Source: an uncultured Sunxiuqinia sp.
GTDB lineage: Bacteria; Bacteroidota; Bacteroidia; Bacteroidales; Prolixibacteraceae
NCBI RefSeq assembly: GCF_947495665.1
Contig: NZ_CANLZV010000011.1
Coordinates: forward strand, 1-64,000
Direction: 5' to 3'
DNA: 64,000 nucleotides
The stretch's first letter is position 1; every line of letters begins with the position of its first letter. Below, piece after piece: positions 52,831 to 60,329 of this stretch. Both the position numbers and the translations under genes were made by a program. The notes under the pieces were generated by a model. It searched no databases. It was not told where the DNA came from and worked only from the letters and a program-made list of their open reading frames with translations.

Positions 52831-53949
52831 ATGGGATGTAGTGGATGTAGTATGAATACTCAAGGTGAGCGCCCCGAAATGCTAGGCACCTACAATTGGC
52901 TGAACGATTTACCAGATACAACACATTTATCAAATATTGTTGAAGTGCGCTTCAAAGGAACCCGCAAAGAGTTCTTTAAAAACGAAGATGCGCTTTCATT
53001 AAAAGTAGGTGACTTAGTAGTCGTAGCCACCAATCCGGGACACGATGTCGGAACCGTTTCGCTGACAGGAACTCTTGCCGACAAACAGTTTAAACGAAAA
53101 ATAAGAAAACCGGAACGTTACCAGTGGAATAAAATTTACCGCAAAGCCACCACCACTGATAAGGAAAAGGCTGAAGCGGCCCGTAACCGTGAATATGCCG
53201 TTATGGTGCGTTCGCGCCAGCTAGCTAATGAGTTGGAGCTGGACATGAAAATCGGAGATGTTGAATTCCGTGGAGACAATGCCAAGGCGATTTTTTATTA
53301 CATTGCTGAAGGTCGAGTCGATTTTCGGGAACTCATTCGCCGTTATGCGCGCGAATTTCGGGTCAAGGTTGAAATGAAGCAAATAGGTGCACGGCAGGAA
53401 GCCGGACGTATAGGCGGCATTGGCTCTTGCGGTCGCGAGCTTTGTTGCTCAACCTGGCGAACCGATTTTGACAGCGTTACCTCCGATGCAGCCCATCAGC
53501 AAGGCTTGTCGCCCAACGCTGAGAAAATGGCCGGCAAATGTGGGAAGCTGAAGTGCTGCCTGATGTACGAGCTGGATACCTACCTGGAAGCGCAGGATGA
53601 TTTCCCCAATGAACTGCTGGCATTGGAAACATCAAAAGGATTGGCCCGTCATTTTAAAACAGAGATTCTGAATAAGAAAATCTGGTATACGCTGGAAGAA
53701 GCCTACGGCAACAAACCCTTGGTTTTGGACTTGGATGATGTCAAGAAAATCATTCAGCTTAACAAACGTGGCCGAAAACCACCCATTGAGCAATACCTTA
53801 GCCCGGAAACCAAGTTAGAAAATGAAATGAGTGTAGGCTCTGTGAATACCGATTTACTGGAGAAACCCAAAAAGAAGAAAAATCGCAAGCGAAAGTTTTC
53901 AAAACGGCCCAACACAAACCGACAGAAAAAAGTAGATACCAATTCATAA
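52831..53949 (+). CDS. ricT: RicT-like PSP1 domain protein
   Basis: 372 residues. The N-terminus MGCSGCSMNTQG and the later Cys sets (IGSCGRELCCSTWRTDF, then GKCGKLKCCLMYELD) are those of the PSP1-domain RicT/YaaT family, whose Bacillus member forms an iron-sulfur-containing complex with RicA and RicF that affects RNA processing. The PSP1 core spans about 100-250. The lysine-rich tail after 340 (KPKKKKNRKRKFSKRPN) could bind RNA. RicA and RicF are not nearby; in Bacteroidota the protein usually stands without them. Confidence 0.9.
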   Translation: MGCSGCSMNTQGERPEMLGTYNWLNDLPDTTHLSNIVEVRFKGTRKEFFKNEDALSLKVGDLVVVATNPGHDVGTVSLTGTLADKQFKRKIRKPERYQWNKIYRKATTTDKEKAEAARNREYAVMVRSRQLANELELDMKIGDVEFRGDNAKAIFYYIAEGRVDFRELIRRYAREFRVKVEMKQIGARQEAGRIGGIGSCGRELCCSTWRTDFDSVTSDAAHQQGLSPNAEKMAGKCGKLKCCLMYELDTYLEAQDDFPNELLALETSKGLARHFKTEILNKKIWYTLEEAYGNKPLVLDLDDVKKIIQLNKRGRKPPIEQYLSPETKLENEMSVGSVNTDLLEKPKKKKNRKRKFSKRPNTNRQKKVDTNS

Positions 53950-53953
53950 ACAC

Positions 53954-53990
53954 AAAGCCTTGAGGTTAAAACACCTTGAGGCTTTTTAGT
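53954..53990 (+). terminator. Terminator of the RicT gene, overlapping the end of the mevalonate operon
   Basis: AAAGCCT-tg-AGG and CCT-tg-AGGCTTT form a stem with a symmetrical internal loop, followed by TTAGTTTT. The stop codon of the minus-strand mevalonate kinase gene (53966-53968) is in the loop, so transcripts from both strands converge here. Confidence 0.75.
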
Positions 53991-54877
53991 TTTGCAGGTA
54001 AAGTCACGCCATCGGGAACAAAAGCAAGCAGGTAGCCACCGCCTCCCGAGCCCAATAATTTCAAGGGGATATCCCGGCTTGTCAATTCCTGAAAAACCGA
54101 CTTAAACGCTTCCGGAATCATTGGCTGAAGATTCTCACGTTGAAAAGCCGAAATTGATTTCAACGCTTGAAAAAGCCTGGTAGTATCGCCATTCAAAAAA
54201 GCATGAATAGCCTGCGAATTCGACGGTAGAAAAAGCTCATCAAACTTGGCCTTGAACTCCTGTGCTTCCATTTTTTTCACAAACCAGTTTACCAGAGGTG
54301 CAGTTGGGCTTTTCACCTGGGTGTCCAGCAGCACCACCGAGTACCCCGGCGTTTGAATTTCAGGTGAAGGCAGGCGAATCTCGTCACCCACCAATAAAAC
54401 CGGCCGGTTAACATACGATACCAAGGGATCAAAACCCGAACTTTTACCATGAAAAAAAGACTCCATCACTGAAAAATCGTGCTTTAGGCTGCTCAACAAC
54501 CAGGGCTTTTCTTTGAGCTCTTTCAAATCCAACTGATTACTTCCATAGTGTTGATAGAGTGCCGCACACAGTGCTCCGGAGCTGCCTACGCCGTACTGCA
54601 AAGGAATGTCAGAATCAAAGTGAAGCCCTCGCTTTAAATCCCGGCGAATTTGATCGAGTCCGATGGGAAAGTTCATTTGTTCGTTTAATCCTTCTTGCTC
54701 AAAGAACGTGACAAAATGCTCCAAATCCCGCTGACTCTGCTTTACCTCGGCCACTTTCTTTTGACTCGCAAAGGCAAGCTCTCCGGTAAAATGGGGAAAC
54801 GAAACAGCCAGCGCTTCAGCTCCAAACATCAACCCATATTCCCCAAACAACAATAATTTGGCATTAAACTTCTTCAT
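53966..54877 (-). CDS. Mevalonate kinase-like GHMP kinase
   Basis: 303 residues, last gene of the nine-gene operon. Motifs: FNAKLLLFGEYGLMFG at the N-terminus, the ATP-binding PLQYGVGSSGALCAALY, and a C-terminal LKLLGSGGGGYLLAFV. These are the three GHMP motifs with mevalonate-kinase character. It should phosphorylate mevalonate at the 5 position with ATP. It overlaps the decarboxylase gene by 14 bp. Of the two GHMP kinases here, this one best resembles mevalonate kinase, but the assignments of the two could be exchanged. Confidence 0.82.
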   Translation of the reverse strand: MKKFNAKLLLFGEYGLMFGAEALAVSFPHFTGELAFASQKKVAEVKQSQRDLEHFVTFFEQEGLNEQMNFPIGLDQIRRDLKRGLHFDSDIPLQYGVGSSGALCAALYQHYGSNQLDLKELKEKPWLLSSLKHDFSVMESFFHGKSSGFDPLVSYVNRPVLLVGDEIRLPSPEIQTPGYSVVLLDTQVKSPTAPLVNWFVKKMEAQEFKAKFDELFLPSNSQAIHAFLNGDTTRLFQALKSISAFQRENLQPMIPEAFKSVFQELTSRDIPLKLLGSGGGGYLLAFVPDGVTLPAKLKSLKVF

Positions 54878-55916
54878 CTGCTAATTTCATAGGGCCGCCG
54901 CCGATATTATCATCCAGCCATTGACCATTCTCTATTAAAGCCAACAACTCTGACTTGATAAACGCATGCACCTGCTGCTTGTCTTTTTCAAAATAAATCA
55001 AATGAATATTTGGCCCCGCATCAATTGTAAAACCAAGAGCCAAACCGCTTTTTTGGCGGTATTCCCGTATTTTATGAATGAGCAACAGGCTGTTGGGCTG
55101 CAATAGAATAAAAGAAGGGTCGGAAGTCATCATCATAGCGTGCAGACTCAGTGCTTCCTTTTCAACCAACTCAAAAAAACGCTCATGGTTGCCCACTTTC
55201 ATCACCTGCACCAACTCGGCTAAGTGACTATTGGCCTGTGCAATGCGCACGTCCTTAAACTCATGCTGATTCATCAACTGATGTCCAGCCGAACTTGAAA
55301 CTTTCTTCTGCGCAGAATCAACCAGCAAAACCGCATCCCGCAAGGACTGATAGTCCGGGTGAAATTTCTCGGTCACCGGAATGGCATTGCAGTCGGTTGA
55401 ATTCAGAAAGCCGTTCATCCGTCCCCACAAGGCAAAAGAGGGAAACACGGATCGGCAGGCACTGCCACTTCCCAAGCGTGCCCAGCGTGATGCCTTTTGA
55501 AAAAATTGCTGTTCGGTAAACTGCTTGTTTGTCACCTGTTCTTTCAAATCGACCAAACAAAGCGCCAGCGCTCCAAAAGCCGATGCCGAAGAGGCAATTC
55601 CGGCAGAATGCGGAAACGTATTACTGCTTTCTATGTAGAAGGAGTAGTCGTTCAGCCAATCATGCTCCAGCGACATGCTGGCCAGGTATTTTTCAATGCG
55701 GTCAGCAAAAACCGATCGTTGGCCTTCAAACAAAAACTCAACCTTTCGCCGCGAAGAAGGCTCGATGCGCACCCATGTTTGGGTCCGGGCTTTCTTCAGG
55801 CTGAAACTCAAGGACGGATTCATCGGTAACTGTCCCTCTTTTTTGCCCCAGTACTTTACCAATGCTATATTTGACGGACATTCCCATGCTGCCCGGTAAA
55901 TTTCTTTTTTCACCAT
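54864..55916 (-). CDS. mvaD: Diphosphomevalonate decarboxylase
   Basis: 350 residues. The N-terminal block AWECPSNIALVKYWGKKEGQ and the NPSLSFSLKKARTQTWVRIE strand are diagnostic. The ATP motif is FPHSAGIASSASAFGALA, and GSGSACRSVFPSFALWG follows. The catalytic Asp is expected in GFTIDAGPNIHL. It converts diphosphomevalonate to isopentenyl diphosphate with loss of carbon dioxide. It is 6 bp after the GYDIA kinase gene and overlaps the mevalonate kinase gene. Confidence 0.95.
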   Translation of the reverse strand: MVKKEIYRAAWECPSNIALVKYWGKKEGQLPMNPSLSFSLKKARTQTWVRIEPSSRRKVEFLFEGQRSVFADRIEKYLASMSLEHDWLNDYSFYIESSNTFPHSAGIASSASAFGALALCLVDLKEQVTNKQFTEQQFFQKASRWARLGSGSACRSVFPSFALWGRMNGFLNSTDCNAIPVTEKFHPDYQSLRDAVLLVDSAQKKVSSSAGHQLMNQHEFKDVRIAQANSHLAELVQVMKVGNHERFFELVEKEALSLHAMMMTSDPSFILLQPNSLLLIHKIREYRQKSGLALGFTIDAGPNIHLIYFEKDKQQVHAFIKSELLALIENGQWLDDNIGGGPMKLADEEV

Positions 55917-55922
55917 AATAAA

Positions 55923-56846
55923 TCAACGATTATTCAAAACCAATTCATTCCAAGGGAAGACCACACTTAGGCCTTTTTCTTTGAAGTATTGCAACACACA
56001 ACGGTCGTCCATTGGGGTAGCCACCAGGTAAAAATCACCACCCCATGCTCCCAGCGATTTTATATCACCCTGAAAATCGCTAAAATAACTTGACTTAACC
56101 GTTGGAATCTTCAGCACACCGGAAACCAACTGTTCATGAAGTCGGATCAATTCCTGAAACTCCTTCAGGCTTTGTACACTGGCAATTTGTTCTGAAAGGA
56201 GATTAACTTCTTCAAGTTGTTTTTGAGAAATACTCCCCTCACTCAGAAACCGCCACACCTCATTTCGTGTACTTTTCTTCGATCCGGAATAAACAAAATA
56301 GAGCTTATCTAAAAACGGATAATCCAAAGTAACCGGCTCAGGCTTTTCATTCTTCACATAAAAGATCGGGCCTGCAGCCGAAGCACAAGCAATATCAAAA
56401 CCCGAACCGTTAAATATCTTTTCGTTGAGCTGGTAAGGATCAACACCGGCCCAGGAAGCCAGGTTGGCAATCAAGGTGCTGCTGCTGCCCAAGCCCCATT
56501 GGTCGTGAAAATCAATTTTAGTCTGAATATCCAATCCACCATTCAGCTGAAACCGGGGATTCATTTCCAAAATCGCTTTTAACGCATCCTTTAAAATTAC
56601 CGCTTTCCCCGCATCCGAACTATGAATGATTTTCAGGTCGGGCAAGCTAAAATCGCAGGAAAACCACAAGCCCTCCTGCATAAAGGCTTTCCAGCTTACC
56701 ACTCCTTGCTTTTTGCCCTCGGTTACCTCCATGTGCTGCCCGTACTTTAAAGGCAAGGCAATGGCTTTTGCTCCCTGCAACACAAAGTATTCGGCCGTTA
56801 GCAGCAGTTTCCCGTGAGCATGATATGTTTTTTGACTATTTGGCAT
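55923..56846 (-). CDS. GYDIA-type GHMP kinase, candidate phosphomevalonate kinase
   Basis: 307 residues. It opens AHGKLLLTAEYFVLQGAKAIALPLK, has the ATP-binding DQWGLGSSSTLIANLASWAG, and the segment GSGFDIACASAAGPIFYVKN corresponds to the GYDIA motif after which this Bacteroidota family is named. A phosphomevalonate kinase is the only step otherwise missing between mevalonate and IPP in this operon, so it is the natural candidate. It overlaps the HMG-CoA reductase gene by 11 bp. Biochemical proof for this family is not known to me. Confidence 0.82.
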   Translation of the reverse strand: MPNSQKTYHAHGKLLLTAEYFVLQGAKAIALPLKYGQHMEVTEGKKQGVVSWKAFMQEGLWFSCDFSLPDLKIIHSSDAGKAVILKDALKAILEMNPRFQLNGGLDIQTKIDFHDQWGLGSSSTLIANLASWAGVDPYQLNEKIFNGSGFDIACASAAGPIFYVKNEKPEPVTLDYPFLDKLYFVYSGSKKSTRNEVWRFLSEGSISQKQLEEVNLLSEQIASVQSLKEFQELIRLHEQLVSGVLKIPTVKSSYFSDFQGDIKSLGAWGGDFYLVATPMDDRCVLQYFKEKGLSVVFPWNELVLNNR

Positions 56847-58152
56847 GTTCTTTTAAATAATTCTGCACTTCGGAAAATGAAACTTCCCGGTGTTGAAAGT
56901 AAAGCATCGCAGCCTGCTTTTGTTCATCCGAAACCTGCAAACTATTCAAAATATTACTCAAGTGCATTTTCATATGCCCTTTCTGAATGCCGGTAGTTAC
57001 CAAGGCACGCACGGCCGACCAGTTGGACGCCAGCCCGGCAACAGCCAGATAGCCCATCAATTGACGCGCAGAGGGCTGCCCAATAATTTGCATGGCCAGC
57101 TTTGCCAAAGGATGCAAGCTGGTTACACCACCTACGACGCCAACAGCAAGCGGCATCTCCAGGCTAAACCAAAAATTCCCATTGGTTATTCCGGCATTGC
57201 TCAGCCCCCGGTATTGTCCGGAACTGGCGGCAAAAGCATGACCTCCAGCCTCAATGGCACGAAAATCATTCCCGGTTGCGATGGCTAAGGCATCAATCCC
57301 GTTAAATATTCCTTTGTTGTGAGTTACGGCACGCGAAACATCATGCCGCGAAATGTGAACGGCCTGCACAAATTTCATCGCCAAAGCGTGCGCCTGATCG
57401 GCATCGCTGTCCAAGTCCTCAACCGGACATTCAACCCAAACTTTAACCCGGTTGTTGGGCACATAGTTTGACAAAATGGCCATGATCACCTCCACTTCCT
57501 TTTCGTCATCCCGGAAATCACCATTGGCCTTGGCCCAGTTTTTCAGTGTTTTGCCCATTTGCTCCAAACACGAATTGATGAAATTGGCTCCCATGGCATT
57601 ACAGGTTTCAAAAGCAACATCCAGCTGGTAGTAATTGGGCCTAACTTCAGGCAAGTGCTTCAACCGGATGTTTGTTATTCCGCCACCCCGCTTTTCCATG
57701 TTTTGCGTCAGTGGAGCCACATCCCGTTCCAGCTCCTCTTTCAATTCCGAAAAGGATTCGCTTAGCTTTTCAGGCTTCCCGTTCCAACTAAAATGCACCT
57801 GCCCCTTTTTTTCCGTTCCAATAATTTCGGTATGGAAACCATCCCGCTTGGCCCAGTAGCCGGCCGCTTTTGCCAAGGCAGCCACAACCGAGCTTTCCTC
57901 GGTAACCAACGGAAAAGTCAATACCTTGCCGTCAACCCTGAAATTGGGAGCTACTGAAAAAGGCAAATGAAAGTTGGATAACTGATTTTCACTCAAATCG
58001 GCAATCAGCTGTTGAATGGCTTGCTCAGAAAGCTGGAAACGATTAAGCTGCTCAAGCGTTTCCTTGTCCAGTTTCAATTGTTCAATCAGCCATTCAATTT
58101 TCTGTAAACGATCCAGTTTCGAAAATCCACTTATGATTTTAGGTTCCGTCAT
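56836..58152 (-). CDS. mvaA: Hydroxymethylglutaryl-CoA reductase, class II type
   Basis: 438 residues, soluble, no membrane anchor. It shows the class II arrangement: LPFSVAPNFRVDGKVLTFPLVTEESSVVAAL, then MGANFINSCLEQMGK, AHISRHDVSRAVTHNKGIFNGIDALAIATGNDFRAIEAGGHA (read in two pieces) and the catalytic His/Asp/Lys region. It reduces HMG-CoA to mevalonate with two equivalents of NAD(P)H. It sits exactly where the catabolic genes hand over to the isoprenoid genes and overlaps the IPP isomerase gene by 14 bp. Confidence 0.95.
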   Translation of the reverse strand: MTEPKIISGFSKLDRLQKIEWLIEQLKLDKETLEQLNRFQLSEQAIQQLIADLSENQLSNFHLPFSVAPNFRVDGKVLTFPLVTEESSVVAALAKAAGYWAKRDGFHTEIIGTEKKGQVHFSWNGKPEKLSESFSELKEELERDVAPLTQNMEKRGGGITNIRLKHLPEVRPNYYQLDVAFETCNAMGANFINSCLEQMGKTLKNWAKANGDFRDDEKEVEVIMAILSNYVPNNRVKVWVECPVEDLDSDADQAHALAMKFVQAVHISRHDVSRAVTHNKGIFNGIDALAIATGNDFRAIEAGGHAFAASSGQYRGLSNAGITNGNFWFSLEMPLAVGVVGGVTSLHPLAKLAMQIIGQPSARQLMGYLAVAGLASNWSAVRALVTTGIQKGHMKMHLSNILNSLQVSDEQKQAAMLYFQHREVSFSEVQNYLKEHAK

Positions 58153-59152
58153 ATTCCGGATTTAACTTCAAGTATTGCTGAGCCAAACGAAAGGCCTTGA
58201 GCTGGTTTTTCAGGTACGTTTGAAGCTCCCTATAATCACCGGTAGCATGTTTCAGCACAGCAGAAGCCATCCCGTATACGGCAGGCAACTGACTCAATGA
58301 AGTCAGATGATAGCCATCCAGGTAGCTCTTCACCCCACCCGAAATGATTAGCTGCCGGCAACGGGGCTCACCCATTTGCTGCAACAAACGATTAACCGTT
58401 TTCACCATCTGATAAGCAGTTTGCCCCACAAAGGCAAAAGGCTGGTACATTTCCTGAGTCGCAGGATCTTCCCGCATCAACTCGAGGTTCGAAAAATTAG
58501 TACCGCCATAGGCTGCAAACTCAATGGCCGCCAAGGGCAGTTCCAACAAACGCTTCAAACTATCTTCGCCCATCCCCTGCCCCACTTCTTTCACAATTAA
58601 GGGGATATGAATCCGCTCCATCAAATGGGTAATGGTTTCCAATGGCGGACGCTCAATATGGTCACCTTCAGGCTGAAACCATTCCTGCAACGGATTGACA
58701 TGAACAATCAATCCATCGGCACGAAGCCCGCCAACCAAGTCAATAATGGCTTTTTCGTTTTTCTCTTGTAGTAATTTTTCAATTTGAGCAATTCCCAAGT
58801 TAGCCCACAAAGGCTGATCCGGGCCAATGGTATCACGCATGTCAAAATCGGCCCAATGGGTTTTGTCAAACAATATTTTCCGACACGATCCCAACCCCAT
58901 TCCAAATCCAAACTCACGGCAAGCCTGCGCAATATTTTTATTGATTTTTTCAGCCACACCGGTCCCTCCGGTCATGCTTGAAACCCAGAATGGCGCCCGA
59001 ATCATTTTCCCCAGAAACAGGAACGAGTTCTCCTCATCGTTAGGATGAGCAGCCAGCATGGGTTCATAAATAAAGCGTTGATCCTGCTCGGCAAAACCGG
59101 TTTGCGAATCAAACGCGAGTTGAATGTGGTCTAGTTTACGATCTTTAGTCAT
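58139..59152 (-). CDS. fni: Type 2 isopentenyl-diphosphate delta-isomerase
   Basis: 337 residues of the FMN-dependent isomerase. Visible are APFWVSSMTGGTGVAEKINKNIAQ, FGFGMGLGSCRKIL, the loop with NPLQEWFQPEGD, VKEVGQGMGEDSLKRL, AAYGGTNFSNLE and the phosphate-binding ISGGVKSYLDGYHL. It converts IPP to DMAPP. Placed 1 bp after the acyl-CoA dehydrogenase stop, at the junction between catabolic and anabolic genes. Confidence 0.94.
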   Translation of the reverse strand: MTKDRKLDHIQLAFDSQTGFAEQDQRFIYEPMLAAHPNDEENSFLFLGKMIRAPFWVSSMTGGTGVAEKINKNIAQACREFGFGMGLGSCRKILFDKTHWADFDMRDTIGPDQPLWANLGIAQIEKLLQEKNEKAIIDLVGGLRADGLIVHVNPLQEWFQPEGDHIERPPLETITHLMERIHIPLIVKEVGQGMGEDSLKRLLELPLAAIEFAAYGGTNFSNLELMREDPATQEMYQPFAFVGQTAYQMVKTVNRLLQQMGEPRCRQLIISGGVKSYLDGYHLTSLSQLPAVYGMASAVLKHATGDYRELQTYLKNQLKAFRLAQQYLKLNPEYDGT

Positions 59153-59153
59153 G

Positions 59154-60311
59154 TTATTCCTTTAAAACCGAACGCGAGATAACCATCCGTAAAACTTCAG
59201 ATGTACCTTCTCCAATGGAAAGCAATCGCTGATCGCGGAAAAAACGCTCGATTGGGTATTCATCATTTCGAAACAAGCCGGCACCTCCAAAAATTTGCAA
59301 GGCATCACTGGCGACATCGCTGGCAACCTCTGAACAGTACAATTTAGCCATGGCCGCCTGCGTACCAAAAGGCTGTCCATTATCTTTTAACCAGCAGGCA
59401 TTGTATAAAGTGTTCCGGGCATTTTCAATTTTCATGGCCATGTCGGCCAATTTAAAAGAAATTACCTGAAAATTTGCCAAGGCCTGACCAAATTGTTTCC
59501 GTTTTTTTGCAAAACTCACCGCCATTTCAAAAGCTCCCTGGGCCAGTCCAAGTCCCATCGCCGCTATCGAAAGCCGGCCCGAGTCAATTGTTTTCAGCAT
59601 AATTTTAATCCCCTCTCCGCGCTCACCCAACTGATCTTCAGCAGGGATAAAACAATCCTTCAGGTAAACCATGCCATTATCTGCAGCGCGCCACAATAGC
59701 TTATTTTTCATGAATTCGCGGGTATAGCCGGCCGTTCCTTGCGAGACCATAAAAGCTGTAAATTCTTTCCGCCCATCGGGGCGCAAGCCGGTTTGGGCCA
59801 CAAAGCTGATCCCTGCCGACATGTCGGAAGCACCATTGGTAATGTACTTTTTGTGTCCGTTTACCAACCATCCGCCATCTTGTTTTTCGGCAATGGTTTC
59901 AACCCCTTGGGCATCTGATCCAGCATTTTCTTCGGTCAACCCAAAGGCCCACAGATTTTCAGCCGTACACAAAGCAGGCAGGTATTTGGCTTTCTGTTCT
60001 TCGGTACCAAATTCCATAATCGGCCCCACGCCTAATGAATTGTGTGCAGCTAAAGTAGCTGCCACCGAACTATCCACGCGGGCTAATTCCTCAACAGCAA
60101 TTATGTAAGACAAATAATCACTGTTTTGTCCCCCATATTCTTTCGGGGCATGCATTCCAAAAATCTTCAGACTCTTCAGAGAACGAATCAGCTCCATTGG
60201 AAACTGTTCGTTGGCTTCAAACTCACCAATCACAGGCTTCACGTATTTTTCTGCAAAGTCTCTGACTTTGGCCCTGATTGCATGATGAGTTTCATTTAAA
60301 AATGCGCTCAT
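59154..60311 (-). CDS. Acyl-CoA dehydrogenase (isovaleryl-CoA dehydrogenase candidate by context)
   Basis: 385 residues, standard family length. FAD/substrate motifs are WAFGLTEENAGSDAQGVET, VNGHKKYITNGA, RKQFGQALANFQ and LQIFGGAGLFRNDEYPIERFFRD. Near the C-terminus SIGEGTSEVLRMV has Glu at the catalytic-base position of short-chain acyl-CoA dehydrogenases; true isovaleryl-CoA dehydrogenases have Ala there and use a Glu in an inner helix, where this protein reads IDSGRLSI. So the substrate call rests on operon context. It lies between the carboxylase genes and the IPP isomerase. Confidence 0.85.
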   Translation of the reverse strand: MSAFLNETHHAIRAKVRDFAEKYVKPVIGEFEANEQFPMELIRSLKSLKIFGMHAPKEYGGQNSDYLSYIIAVEELARVDSSVAATLAAHNSLGVGPIMEFGTEEQKAKYLPALCTAENLWAFGLTEENAGSDAQGVETIAEKQDGGWLVNGHKKYITNGASDMSAGISFVAQTGLRPDGRKEFTAFMVSQGTAGYTREFMKNKLLWRAADNGMVYLKDCFIPAEDQLGERGEGIKIMLKTIDSGRLSIAAMGLGLAQGAFEMAVSFAKKRKQFGQALANFQVISFKLADMAMKIENARNTLYNACWLKDNGQPFGTQAAMAKLYCSEVASDVASDALQIFGGAGLFRNDEYPIERFFRDQRLLSIGEGTSEVLRMVISRSVLKE

Positions 60312-60329
60312 ATCTATGTTTTAATTTCT

